Part shown: one piece after another, positions 33,701-46,528 of the stretch | Numbering within the stretch: the stretch's first letter is position 1 | Layout: each line of letters begins with the position of its first letter | Assembly (NCBI GenBank): GCA_015680685.1 | Contig: MNCI01008035.1 | Location: forward strand, 37,122 to 101,121 | DNA length: 64,000 nucleotides | Reading direction: 5' to 3' | DNA from: Gnetum montanum | Taxonomy: Eukaryota > Streptophyta > Gnetopsida > Gnetales > Gnetaceae | Made by a program: the position numbers and the translations under genes | Notes under the pieces: generated by a model | Database searches by the model: none | Seen by the model: the letters and a program-made list of their open reading frames with translations, nothing else | Told to the model about the DNA's origin: nothing

Positions 33701-35599
33701 TAATGATTTTTTGAGTTTTTATAGCCAAAAATGAAGGATTTGAGGTAGATTCGAATGGTCTAGGGTAACGTCAAGTGGGAATTGAGGCACTGAAAGTGTA
33801 ATGAATTGAAGTCATATAATGAAGTTCTTTGAAAAGGATGAGAAAAAAAGGCATGTAATGGTTCTAAGGAATGGTTGATTAAAATGATGAAAAAGGAAAG
33901 AATTGATTTGACAATGGAGTATTTGGAGGGTATAGAATGATGTGCTAGTGTACCACAAGTACAAATTGTAAAAGTCATGCAAGTGGGTCCTCCCCAAAGT
34001 AGGTTCCAACCTATAATGCCCTTGTGCAACCACACCTTAAAATGTCCATAGGCACTATAAGGGTTAAATGCAACTCACACCTATGCAACAAAACACACAC
34101 ATGTTAAGTACCATTGCTATGAGGTATGAATTCTATGTCACACAAGACACAAGTTAGAAGTACTTGGACTGTGAGATGAGACGAATTGTAGAAGGGATTA
34201 TAGAGATCGGGACATGAGGTAACTTACCCTAGGCACAATGAATCCTAGGTGTTGTGCATGATTAAAGTACCATTAGGCTTTCACTCCAAGATCAAAACCA
34301 AGTTCATACCTTTGATCAGTGACATCGCATTGTTTCATCCCAATGATAGACAACCATAAGAGCATCATGACAACAAGGTGTATGATCACTTGGCATTTTG
34401 TGCAAGGGAGAAGTGATTTGAATTTTTCTACAGCACATTTCTCTTGAGCTTTTCTTTTCTACTTCTCTTTTTTCTTTTTCTTTTTCTTCTTCTGGCTGCT
34501 TTTGCACTTTCTTTCCCAAAGGTAATCTGGAGAAGCCACCAACCTTCAGGCATGGATGCATGTTTTCCCAATGGGACCCCATAGAATAACATTGTGTTCC
34601 TTTCTTGAGTGCCTTTATTACCACTCTTACTCACATTTTCCATTAGATCTATAAGGATCTTAGTACAACCAAGTTGCATAATAGCACATACAGATGTCAC
34701 TAAAGAGAATCCATAAGTCCCCTTGATGTCACACCCTTGCCATTCCCTCTTAGTTCATTACTCTTCACTTTGGGCATAATGAGTACAAAGTTACTTTAAG
34801 TTTTGATGATAATAAGAATATCATCATCCCTAGAGCAAGAACCTCTTATTAATAGAATGGGTGGATAGATGTTGTGGGCTCACTGTCCAAATAATTAGTC
34901 ACTTATGACTCGATAACATAGAACAACACCTCAACCAACTGGTTACATGAGTATTTTATTCATAGATGAGATTACCCACAAAAAGATAAAATGACAAACT
35001 GAAAAACGAGAAATTAGAAAACAAAAAATTGAAAAANTTTGGGGTTCACACACTTGGTTAAAGTAGGCATAATGGGGCAGGTTATAAGATGTAGTCATGT
35101 GATAAGAAGCTGACCCACTATGACACCCATGACCATAAGATAGTATGCAAGGATCGATCTGTCTCCCCACATTGTTATATTCATTAGGCCGCATGGTTGT
35201 TGAAGTATGAATTGGTGGCCTAGATAAGGTAACAGGAAGCATTGAGTTTGAAGAAGAGGAAGGTGCATCATAGTATTGGGCTTGTGCTGAGTTAGAGGAT
35301 GCAGTGGTTTCAGAATCATGTTGTCTCTTCCTATAGCCATGCCTAGAGAAAGCACATTTCGAATGTTGTGGAGGACTCCCATTGCTATTGATAGTGGCAG
35401 CATGAGTAATGTTCATTGGTTGGTGCTGTAGTGCAAAACCTTTAGGTACAACTAGTGGTAATTTTGAAGGAGGTGAAGGATGAAAATATTGAGAGTAAGG
35501 AGGAGTGTAAAGAACATGAGGTGGTGACCCCGTAGGAGAGGACATGAGTAGATGATACTAAAGAGAGTGATAACAATGAGGTGAAGTAGAGGATGTTGA
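33701..35599 (-). other. Element D middle region and Gag tail
   Basis: 35545-34943 is an open minus frame rich in S, P, H and Y (MSSPTGSPPHVLYTPPYSQ), likely a disordered tail after Gag, interrupted by the N at 35037. Between 33701 and 34940 I see short frames only, one with a KRKRKKR-type basic stretch, and no domain. Confidence 0.45.
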
Positions 35600-37245
35600 T
35601 CTAGCTAGAGAAACATGGTGTTGAACATAATAAGTACTTGGTATCAAGTAATACGATGGGTGTGGCTAGTTTGGCAATTGTCTCCCCCACAACTGGGGGT
35701 TTTGCCACTACGGTTGAGCATAGTAATTTTGTATGAAATTTGGATGTAACTTGTTTCCACAATGCTCATGTAGATGTGACAAGATTGGGCATTGGCCTTT
35801 TGGGTGATTGTATAGGCAAACATCGCATTGATACTTATGATTAGTAGTTGAGCCCTTATCCTTATTTTCTTCAGCCCGTCTTTCTGATTGTCAAATGGTG
35901 TTCTATCTTATTTCTAGGTTTGGTATCCTTTTTTGTTCTGGTCATCAGAGTTATCTTGTGTGGGTCTCCCTCTAATAATTTCTACATATTCTCCACATTT
36001 TCATTCATCCACTCCATCATCTTGTTGATCTTTGCCTCAATTTCATCTAGTGATTTTAGTATGCCAAAGATGGGGATGGTTCCACCCCCTCGCAGTGAGT
36101 TGATTTCTCCTCTTCATAATTATGGACCTTTGTTACTTCAAGAGATTGGTCTTGTTGAGATTTTTCAACATTCTCCCATTTGGCTATTTCTCCTTCTTCT
36201 TTTGCTACCTGCTTAATAAGCTCTTGGAACTAATGGATTCATAATTCATATAGTTAACCTAGGGCATACATCCCTAGGGTTTCCCTCATTTCATTATGGA
36301 GCCCATCCATGATCTGACACATTAGCCTTTCCTCAGAGAATCCATGGCCTTGGCATTTGTTTAACAAAGAGTAATATCTTTCTAAGGCCATGTCCAAGGG
36401 TTCATGTTGCCCTTGTTTCCACTCTTGGATTTGTCTCCTCAAGGTTGACACTCTTGCACAAGTTTGATATCTTTTGTTGAAGAGTTTTACCATTATAGGC
36501 CAACAGCGAATTGAATTTAGTTTTAAAGACTTGTACCACACTTTTGCTTGGCCAACGAGTGTCATAGGGAAGAGCTTAAGCCTTTGTTATCCATTCTCAA
36601 TGTTGTTCCATACACAAGCATCATAGAAGGCTTGTAAATGATGTTGCAGATCTAAATCGTAGCCTCCTGAGAACTTAGAAAAGTTGTTTAAATCAAGCTT
36701 GGGTAGATGGGTTTCCTTGCGATGCCTATAGGATATTTGAATATCCTTTGTTATATGCATTAGGCTCTTAGTATCCAGTAGGGGTTCATCATCACTAAAT
36801 AGGTTGTAAATTCATGAGTTGGGACAATTTTGTCTATGTTCATGTTGGCATTCCTAATTTTGCCCATGGGTTCAATTTTTAGTTCTACACCAACCCCTTA
36901 AGCGATAGTCATCTTTGTCACAACCCAACGTTAAAAGAGTAGAGGAAGAGAGGGAATTGGAAGACTCATCATGACTTTTGTAAGTCTCCCAATCATCCCC
37001 TAATGTACTCTTGCTACACCTTGAGAAGGTCCTAGGCCTTATGAGCCCCCTCGTTCTATGGGATGTCCCATCTTCACTAGAGGTGTCTAATTTGGATGAC
37101 AAAAATCCTTGAGTATCATTGGGGTGTCCATGAACATATAAAAATCTTGCATAAGATTGAGTACCCCAAACTTCTTCTTCATCATAAATTTTGTTGGTTC
37201 TCCAATGAATTACCTCACTAGATGTTCCATTATCATTGTCTTATG
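35600..37245 (-). pseudogene. Element D gag
   Basis: The core is open at 36565-36254: MTLVGQAKVWYKSLKLNS, then FNKRYQTCARVSTLRRQIQEWKQGQHEPLDMALERYYSLLNKC, the Retrotrans_gag pattern. A CDVCLYNHPKGQCP segment near 35830 looks like a zinc knuckle (C-x2-C-x3-H-x4-C). The N-terminal part reads from about 37245 with stops. It would package RNA of D or of a helper element. Confidence 0.65.
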
Positions 37246-37370
37246 AAAGAGACATTGTCATAAATTGTGTGTGAATTAATTGAATTTAATTTCTTTTTCT
37301 ATAGGATATATCATTAATACATTGTTACATCAATTTTATATGATATAACTAATATAGGTAACTAGCACCA

Positions 37371-37388
37371 TCATCGGCAATGGTGCCA
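37371..37388 (-). other. Element D primer-binding site
   Basis: On the minus strand TGGCACCATTGCCGATGA directly follows the right LTR. It resembles the tRNA-Asp type site TGGCGCCGTTGCCGGGGA with two CpG-to-TpG type changes, consistent with methylation decay. Confidence 0.55.
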
Positions 37389-37389
37389 A

Positions 37390-38232
37390 TGATGAGCAAC
37401 GAGGCACCCCTACGCTCTACCATACAAATACGAGTGTGTACATGTGATCCAATTGAACTCTGCAGATGGACTAGTTGTGGGACCTAGACAGTTATACGTT
37501 GATCACAGTTCACTGTCTTCCCACCTAGACTAGTATTTGCTTTGTCATGTATGGTTTAGTCCAGAGTGAGGTGTATGATGTGGTTTCTACTACTATGCTA
37601 CTCCTAAGGACAATAAGAGATAACTTAATTAAGCTAATGCGTAATAGAAAATAAGATCTAAGATAGCCTAAGTGCGATGAGCATCTAACCTTAATCATCT
37701 ATACACATCTTGGACTTCGTGTAATTCTTCTGGGATTACCAAGCGCACATCACTCTACGCTACTGGGTTACCACGTAGTTACAATTAAATGTTTGTGATT
37801 AAGGCATACTCATTCTACGTTAATAACATGAATAGTAAATGTCGATAAAGAAAATATTAACTAAGAAAATAACAATAAATAATAAATAATCAAAACAAAT
37901 TAAAAGCTAAGTGAATGCTACAATGATGGAGTAATCTCAATCTTTATTGCTGATCATGTACATGTCCAAGTTCGTCACACTCGAACAAAGGTTTTGTACA
38001 ATTACAAGCATCACACTATAGGCATGCACTTAGGAAAGAACTGAAAACTAAAAATTGACTAAAAATTGACAAAAAGGACTAATTTAAAGACTCACAAAAG
38101 ACTTCCTCACTGTGCGCTTGAGTGCTATATTTATAGGCTAACACAAGAATCACAATATTGTGTATACGATATCGTATCTAGGCTGCAATATTGCGTACCC
38201 GATATTAGGGCCTGGAAAACCACAATTCATTA
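37390..38232 (-). repeat. Element D 5' LTR (right)
   Basis: Matches 29311-30161 along its length, TATA box (minus) at 38128-38135. It ends TTCATTA where the other LTR has TTCATCA; the GATGG duplication follows at 38233. Confidence 0.88.
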
Positions 38233-38237
38233 GATGG

Positions 38238-40106
38238 GCAAGAAGAGAACAACTACCCTTAAGGATGTTAAGGATAGGATGGTCCAAGTTGTAACTAAAG
38301 TGATTGTACCATTTGGATGTAGAAAGAAGTGTGATAAAAGAGGTAAAGGAAAGCTCTGTTACTTGGAGAGCATAATAAAAGGTTCAGATGAGGCTTCCTC
38401 ATCCTCTAATGATGAAGGTGCTGGTAAGTATCACGTGGATCCTCATGACTACTAGTCTTACCTAGATGTGGTCCATATGATTGACGAAATGGAATGACTT
38501 TGGATGCCCTTGAATTCCAAGTTTCTCAAGACGTGAACAAGGAGGACTCCATACTTTGGCTAATCATACTCTCTAGAGGTATATACATACAATCCATTTA
38601 GTAGTACCAAGATTGGAAAAATCCAAATTCTTGGGATGATACTCCATGTAATCTTTCAACTCCAATGCGATAACAAATGATCTTTCCTTCCGATCCCTAA
38701 TATTAAGGTGCCTAGGTAAATACTTATTCACATCTATAGATGATACCACAATAGTACTAGCCTGCATCAAGTAATCCTACCTTGCAAGATTTCCAACAAT
38801 ATTAGTAACACCTTCTACTTTTTGGCCTCATGCAAGGTGGAATTCCTAGTCAACTATAACCAAGGAAAACCAAATTTTATGATATTGCCTATGGTGTTGA
38901 TCCTACTTCTATGTGCACAATAAGGAAATATTACTAATATTTTTATTGATTTGGTTGTGGGGGAAAATTTAAGGTCCCATTATAGAAAATTTTATGGTAA
39001 GCACAGATGTAAGTGTTGTGGGACTAGGTTCATTCCATCCTCTTCATCTTGTGGAGAGGTTAACAATATAAGTAATATGGGAGTCCACATTAAGGAGGTT
39101 CCAATATCATTCCTTGAATGCTATCAAAATGAAGTATCCACTTCAAGGGGAAGTTCTTTAATGACATCCAGCAAGTCAAACATGATGATACCTGATGGTA
39201 GCGATGTCATGACCATTACCATGTTTAAGACAACCATGTGGTTGATAAAAGAAGATCATTTGTATGAAAAGAAATCAGATCATGATAGTCTCATGATGGA
39301 GATTTAGATTGGTAACAAAGGTCATTGCCTAGCTCTTTGTGACTTTGGTTTGGAAAATAACATCATTTTATTCTAGTATGTTGATTGGGGACTCCTTTCT
39401 CTCAAGAGTACTAACATTAGGTTGGAGTTGGTAGACCAATCCTACATGTATCCTATGGGATAAGTAAATGATATAATGATAACAATGGTAGGACAGTCAT
39501 ACCCTGTAGAATTCTTGGTGTGTAAACTAGAGAATAAGGCAGGAGATAGCTTCCTTGTCATTATGGAAAAAACTTGGCTAAGCATCATTAATTCCAGGTA
39601 AGTCTTCCAAGGCCTTCACCTTGAAATCAACAGGAAAGATGCTACAATGAAAATGCATTATAAGCAGATCTTATGCAATCCTTTCCCAACATGTGGCAAG
39701 CATAATTATAATTATTGTATCATAGAATATCTTTATATCATTAGAGATGTTAATTTCCTTGAAGAATGTTTAGTTTATGAAGCCACAAATTAGGTCTTTG
39801 AAAGATCAATTGATTCTCTTACATTATTTGATGTTGAATTATCTAATTTGGAAGTAGAGAACATAATGAAGGTTGTTGTGGTGGTGCAGTATAATCCTAA
39901 ATTTTGGGGCACTCTTGATTTATCCAAGAACATTCCCACACTATTTCTAAAATTCAAGCCACTCCCAAAAGCCTTGGAGTACATGTTCCTCACTAGTGGT
40001 CATCTTGTTATAATTAATTCTACTATAAAGACCATCCAAAATATTGATCTAATAAAGGTAGTTGCAAAGTGGACAAAGCCTTTGTTTGGTTCCACAATGA
40101 GCTTAT
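38238..40106 (+). pseudogene. Element E gag tail, protease and pre-RT region
   Basis: Resumes after D. At 39313-39400 LALCDFGLENNIIL resembles the Athila-type protease active site (ALCDLGAS). Then LELVDQSYMYPMG and YPVEFLVCKLE lead to a degraded ILGRPFL-like end near 39585. At 39900-40020 IPTLFLKFKPLPKALEYMFL parallels the pre-RT PTLELKPLPSHLKYAFL of Athila elements. The sequence is cut by element B at 40107, just before where RT should begin. Highly decayed. Confidence 0.65.
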
Positions 40107-41944
40107 TGAAACACCATAAAACTTGAGGACCCTCATGCTTTAGCAGAGTCTTGGAATTTGGGCAAGGATTTTCACAAGTGCAGTGTCATGATGGGCCGAG
40201 AGAACGGTGTAGGCACCAAGGATAGACTATACAGTCTAGCAAGTTTTATATCTCCAGGGCTGACAGGCTTGCTAGACTCTATAGCTTGCCCAATGAGACA
40301 ATTGACCCGGCTGGCAGTCTACCCAAGGACCATGTTAGGAGTTGTCAAAAGTATTCAAGATGAGCAAAATAGTTTGGTAAGTTTTCTAGCATAGAAATCT
40401 GCTATGCTACACTACGTTGCATAGCGTAGCAAGCCTCGAAGAGATTAATCAAGCATCCAAAATGTAAGTTGATGACAAGTTGGTTTTCCAAAGCATTTGC
40501 CCATGTTGCAACCACCAAGAAAACTTGCTCCATCAACACAAGGTGCTACGCTATACAGCGTAGCATAGCGTAACAAGGACAAAGCTTATAAAGGTCCCCC
40601 CCTTTTGCCAAGTGACTCCAACAAGAAGATTGCACTTGGCAATGCCTTGGCCTCCAAAACTGGTTGTCCTACTTAGCCCTCAAGCCTCGAGCAAGGTTTC
40701 TTGGTAGAAAATGGACGATTGAACAAGGAAGCATGATACACTGCTTGTTACACTATGCTACGCTACATAGCATAGCACAGCATAGCAACGATGTAAAAAA
40801 TAATAGAAATGTTCCAAAGATGAATTCAGCAAGTCCAAAGGCTTTTGGCATGGAGGGAAAAAGTTGCAATTTTTTGCCTGATCAATGCTCACACAAATGC
40901 TATCGGCTCCTATGAAAGTTTTCTGTCAAGACCGGTGGCTATGCTATGCTACTCTACGTAGTGTAGCACAGCGTAGCGAGCAGTTACTTATGCTACGCCA
41001 ATGTGCTGAACAGCGTGGGTAGTGCAACACTAGCATGAAGGCATCAAGATGTCTTTGGTTAGCTCTATAACTTGTTGGCAATGATTATTCTTGCCCTGAT
41101 ATCTCTTTGGTGGACAAAATTGGCAAGTCTGCTTCATTTTGCATACCCCTGGTCAATCCCCAAAAATTGTTTCTACGCTTGACCCTGCTTGCAAGAGTAG
41201 GGAAGACGTAGTTCTAGAGCATAGGCTCCATTTTGCTTGCATTATTGGCACACTGGATTTTGGCACATGTAGTTTCAGTAGTATGGTCACAGCGTAAGAA
41301 AGCTCACCTCTAGCATTGAACACCTACATAGTACAACCATGTCTGCACCTTGTGGGATCCAGGACACGTGGCATCTAGACAATGTTTTTCTCCTGCTCTT
41401 AGCCCTATAAATACCCCAACAAGCAACACTCGAAGGGTTGGCTGGGGTGGTGATTGGCTTCTAAGTTGGCTTTTGGAGAGCATAGTTGGCCATTTTTTAG
41501 CACTCTGCTTGGCTTTGAGTTTTTTGGTTGGCTCTATAGTTCAGAGATCTACGACCATACTGCTCTGTGTAAGCTGTGCCTCTTCCGTGTTGCATGTTCT
41601 ATTGTACATCTTTCAGCAAAGCAAAGGATCAAACCCATGACCTTGGGGCGGTGCACTTTCTCACCCAAGTTTGTTTTGCTATTTGCTTATTATCATTGTT
41701 GTTTTTCACTATTTTCACCACTTTACATTTATTGATTGTCAATTTACTTTGTATGCCTCTCTTCCGAAACAAACGTTTACGAAAGGTTAAGATACACTGA
41801 TTAAGTCCCTGTCTGATCGAGCAGACTGTTCAGGGCACCCCACTTTCATTTCTCTCCAGCATGGCCCTTGCATGGATCTGGGGTTAAACTATTCACTCGG
41901 CAACCTCTCAATGTTCTAGCCACCAACATTTTCGGTTGCAACAG
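40107..41944 (+). repeat. Element B 5' LTR
   Basis: 1838 bp, TGAAACACC...GGTTGCAACA. Palindromic CTACGCTA/TAGCGTAG clusters near 40400, 40550, 40755 and 40950. TATAAATA at 41406-41413. Confidence 0.9.
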
Positions 41945-41949
41945 TTTTT

Positions 41950-41965
41950 GGTGCTAGAAGGAGGG
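41950..41965 (+). other. Element B primer-binding site
   Basis: TGGTGCTAGAAGGAGG, six bases after the LTR, same as A with one change. Confidence 0.7.
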
Positions 41966-41996
41966 CCTTCTTGGTGCCCTTTCTGTGTCCTTTGGG

Positions 41997-42140
41997 TAGT
42001 CCCGTATGTTGTCTGTACCCTGTCACCAACTAGTGTAAAAGTGACACCCTAGTGGTTGTTTACGCATCGTGTGGTGTAGACTGGTCACGATGACGGTTCC
42101 TTTGGAACCTGACAGGACGAAAAGCCTCTAATCGCCTATT
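41997..42140 (+). repeat. Element B leader unit with hairpin
   Basis: Single copy of the unit repeated three times in A. Hairpin GGTTCC-TTT-GGAACC at 42095-42109. Confidence 0.7.
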
Positions 42141-42184
42141 GATTTCTGTGTTTCTTGTTTGTGACTTCCCTTTAATCACCCAAA

Positions 42185-44580
42185 ATGATTCTACCAATAA
42201 CCGTAGTTCCCACCTCGAACCTTGAGGTTCCTTTCTTGGCTCAAAGCATTGTAGGTGCCAAGAGACCACTTAGCCTAGTGTTGGCACCATGCTACTCTCT
42301 TAGGATCCAACATCTATCACCTGAGTTATTGGCGCAAGACACAGGTGACAAACGTAGGTCCTCTGTGCAAAGATTTAGGCAAATCTACCCTTGGATCACC
42401 AAGAACTTGAAGAAAAACGTAACTTTGAGTTCCTTCATTGAAACATGAGGGAATTTATCCCCACCCCTAATATCGTTATCCCATTGACTGAATCGTATCA
42501 ATGGATCCTGAACCAACTCATACAAATGAGTAGGTCTAGGGAACAGCAGGACATGGCATCCCATTACGATGAAGCATTCTAGGACAGACAAGAAGACCTA
42601 CATTCCCAATCCAAGGGTGGTGGCTAGACTTACCTTGCAACTATCCCTCCCACCACAGCCTTCCAGTAAAACTCGCTTTTTGCGTTCGTCCCTTTTATGA
42701 TTACCACAACTCTGTTGTAACCTACACTTTCATCAGCCATGGGTAGTCATCTTGTACCCTCAGCGTACCAACATGCCGCCCCTTTAGTTTCATTCCCAGG
42801 CACTCTCCCTCCTCACTCTGTCTTGTCATCGTACCAAACGCTGGTCATAGCTATGTTGCTATATGTGCACACTGTTCCTACCTCATAGCTGCATGGAGTT
42901 CTTGCTCCCATTCCATTGTCCATGGCTGTCCTACCATCAGCGGTAGCCCTGCCGCCAACCGCGTGGTGGGCCTCGACAACTCCTCTCTCTGTTTCGCAAT
43001 CCTCCTAGATGTCACACTACGTTTACCACCAAGCGTACCAAGTCCCGCAAATGGTACAACCAAGCGTGGGACTGTGGTCTGCCCCATCAGTCACGCAAGT
43101 GACTAACCCTATAGCACTGCCAGTAGCCACCATTTCAATAGCACCACCCACTAGATGGTGGACTACACAGGCAACACCCTTCGCAGGAGCAACCCCAATG
43201 ATACCCCCTATGAGCCAGGCCGCTGCCCTTACAATGTCACCAACAATGGTTGCCCCTGCAACCCCACAACTATTTACATCGTCCCCAGGTTTGGAATAAG
43301 CGTTTCAACTCATCCAGACCCTCACTGAAGAGATTAAACATCTCAAAGCCATCGGTTCCGACATAGTGCAGGTCATGGATTTCTACCATGACGACCCCAT
43401 CAACCTGGCCATTCCCATGCTCATGTTACCCCCTAGGATACCACTCCCCCAATTCAAAAAATACAATGGGGAAGGTGATCCCAATGCACATCTAGTCACG
43501 TTTAGATTTGAATCTTTGTTGTTGCAACAGTGGCCACACACTATTATTTGTGTCTTTGCTATGTCTATGATGGGCAAAGCTTTAAACTAGTACAGTGCGC
43601 TCCCACATGCCTCCATCTCAACTCTGGAGGAGCTATTGACTCAGTTTGTGATCCACTTCAAGTATAACTTAAAGCTAGAAGTCACACTGAATCAGTTGAT
43701 GAGCATCAAGCAAGACCTGCTGGAGTCGGTGCAAAAGTTTATACAGCGGTGGAGCGCTACCCTGAATGAGATCCGTGAGCCTATCGCGGAGGCCCATTTG
43801 TTGGCTATCTTCAAGGGGGTAGTAAATAACTTTATTAAGTCAAAGATGTACTACCTAGCCCCATGCTCTCTCAGTCAAGGTTTCACCCAGACGAAGAGCA
43901 TCCAAGACATGGCCAAAGCTAGTAAAGGCCTGGTTTATGTTACGTACAAAAATGCATATGTCAAAAAGGATAAAGAGAAGGGAAAGGTTACGACAGCCAT
44001 GGTGGCTGCAGTGGAAAACATGGCCAAATGCAACAACAACAACAACAAAAAGGTGTCCAAAATGTCGACTAACCCCACACCTAGCTTAAATAACACTGCT
44101 CAACCCTCAACGTCAGCACCAGAGGCATCAACCCAGCCTAAACCCAACTTCGAGAGTAAAGACCGCTCCAAATACACCCCTCTACTCATTAAGCCTTTAG
44201 AACTTCTGAAGCAATTATTGGGGGTAGGGTATATTCAACATAAGTGGATGTTAGGGGAGATGACCAAATGACATCAACAGTACTACGAACTTCTTAGGAA
44301 TCCCTCCTCGGCTACGCTCAACGAGCTGCCAGTTCCTAAGAACTTTCGGTTGGAACAGTTCTGTGACTACCATCAACTTTGTGGTCATGACACAGATTAC
44401 TATCTAGCATTAAAAGATGACATCCAATGGATGATTGATCAGGGGAAGTTAATTCTGGATGAAAGCAACCCTGTTTGCCCTGAAAATTAGTCCATGCACG
44501 TCTACAAGGACCCCCTTAATGCCAACAACATGGGGTATGTCATCAATACAATTGGCATCGACAGTAACCCAGAACCACCA
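42185..44580 (+). pseudogene. Element B gag
   Basis: Starts MILPITVVPTSNLEV at 42185, frameshifts before 43009, then follows A: MQVMDFYHDDPINLA (43366), FKKYNGEGDPNAHLVTF, a TAG at about 43588 where A has Trp, KFIQRWSATLNEI, and near 44360 a zinc knuckle CDYHQLCGHDTDYY whose last Cys is Tyr. A Q/P-rich linker follows. It aligns with A throughout and supplies the sense codons at five A stops. Confidence 0.82.
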
Positions 44581-45119
44581 CAGTAGTCACTTCTGGTTCA
44601 TGTGCCTCAACGTAGCGTAGCGACACTAACAACGGCAAAAAAGATGCCACAACAATCATTCGTCCTCAATGTTCCCCTCAAACATCTGCCCTTGCACCCT
44701 TCATGTTCAAAACTACGCCACCGCCCACACTAACAGCACAAGCATCGTTTGTCATTAGGGGGCCAAAACCCTCAACTGCCCTCATCACACAGAGCCAATA
44801 TAAAATAGCCCCACAGCCTCCCCATTTAAAAAAGAAGAAGAGCGTCTAATGGAAAAGATGGCTAAGGAACGTACAACATCAAGTCCCCCCAAGCCTACCC
44901 ACTTGTCCTTCATGCCTACGCCCCCCTCATCATCAACAGTTGACACTACTACATGCACACAATCATCATCCCACCCAAGAAGGTCCAGCCCCAAACTTGA
45001 AACTGTTCCTCCCCGAGAGATTCGTCTCCTAGGATGAATGGAGGAAGAGAAGGGCAGCAAACAACAAGAAAGTGGACAGGACCTTCTAAACACCCTTACT
45101 CAGGTCAAACAGGCTCTAA

Positions 45120-45900
45120 AAGAAAAGAATACAACCTTAAGCCTGTATGAACTCCACTGCATACCACGAGGCCTTGGTTTGCATGTTAATGTCGATACCG
45201 GTTGACGAAAACATTCCGGTGGAGGAGAAAGCAATCCATGCGGTTATGCTTCCTCAGTTGACATTCCATGACGAGTCCATTAAGGAAGACCCTGAGAAGG
45301 GCTGGGCGACAATAGCACCCATGTTCATCATAATTTGGGTCAGTTAGCACAAGAGCCGAAGAGTACATGTTGATGACGGGGCTGCTACAAATGTCATCCC
45401 ATTCCCCATAGTGGACAAACTAGGCTTGGTTGATTAAATCAAACCCACAACAACCTCGTGTCTAAAGCCATTCAATGGAGCATGAGTAGTGGTAAAGGGG
45501 ACTGTCCACATTAGCTTTGTGGCAAAGGACCAGTTCCCCACAAGCGTGACATTCATCATGGTAGAAGAGATGCCTGGGTTTAACCTGATCTTGGGGAGGT
45601 TGTGGTTAGCCCAACTCAGGGTCATCTCTTCACCCATACATCAAGAGATCCACCTACCCTACGCGGGTAGGAAAGTGGTAATCTATGGTGACGAAGTGGC
45701 CACCCAAGCAATAAACAATGTTGACATGGAGTAGGGTTTAGAAGTAATAACCTCTGAAAATGAAGCGCCTATCCCCACCGAGGCTACTTGTTTGGCTAAT
45801 GAGCTGGCCCAAAATGCTGGCTTAGAAAATGAAACTACGTGGGCTGAGTTTCCTTTTCAAGTGGTAGATAACGATATAGAAGAATACCGCAACAAAACCC
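45120..45900 (+). pseudogene. Element B protease
   Basis: VHVDDGAATNVIPF at about 45367, one TAA near 45436, VKGTVHISFVAKDQFPTSVTF and then LILGRLWLAQLRVISS, the conserved flap and end of a retropepsin. The motif DDG in place of DTG/DSG is shared by A, B and C. Confidence 0.8.
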
Positions 45901-46114
45901 CTTGGCCTTATGCATCACTAAGTCCATGATGGGTTAGGAAATAGCTGCGAGAATGATCGTTACTTACGTTCACGTAACTATTGCACTGCTTCCAACATGA
46001 TCACCACTTACATCAACTATACGTTCATTCTTCACATTGTTTGCTTCATATTCATTTGTTCATGCTAACGTTTGCCTTATTGTTTAAATTTTTCACATTA
46101 CGCCCACTAATTAC

Positions 46115-46340
46115 ATCATGAAATGGCCCACTAAGGCCTACAACTAGCAAAATTTTTCTTTACCATCATCCAATGGCTTGAAATGGCCTAAAACTAGCAA
46201 TGGCCTGAAAACGCCTAAAACTAGCAATGGCCTGAAATGGCCTAAAACTAGTGATGGCCCAAAATGGCTTAAAACTAGTGACGACCCAGAATGGCCTTAA
46301 ACTATTGTTACGGCTTGAAATGACCTAAAACTAAAACGAG
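46115..46340 (+). repeat. Hairpin array 1 of element B
   Basis: About seven units: GGCC-CACTAA-GGCC, GGCT-TGAAAT-GGCC, GGCC-TGAAAT-GGCC, GGCC-TGAAAA-CGCC and others, each followed by TAAAACTAG or a variant. Confidence 0.78.
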
Positions 46341-46528
46341 ATGCTCCCAAGGAGCTTAATTAATTAATAAAAAAAGAGACAAAGAATAGACTAAAAAAAT
46401 ACAACACAATAACCAAAATGAAATAAATCTTTTTATATTCCATAATTCATTCAAAATATTAATCAATAAGGTTTACAAAATTATTTTTTGAGAATCCAAA
46501 GACAAGAATAAAACTCTCTACTGCTACG

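Larger units (their letters stand above)
29311..38232 (-). mobile_element. Element D: complete non-autonomous LTR retrotransposon
   Basis: Two direct LTRs (29311-30161 and 37390-38232) of 851 and 843 bp are flanked by a perfect GATGG target duplication (29306-29310 and 38233-38237). Minus-strand orientation is set by the primer-binding site inside the right LTR, the polypurine tract (ATGGGGGTA on minus) inside the left LTR, and the gag direction. It encodes a Gag and a second, long coiled-coil ORF, but I find no protease, RT or integrase motif in the 7.2 kb between the LTRs. It must have moved using another element's enzymes. Confidence 0.88.
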
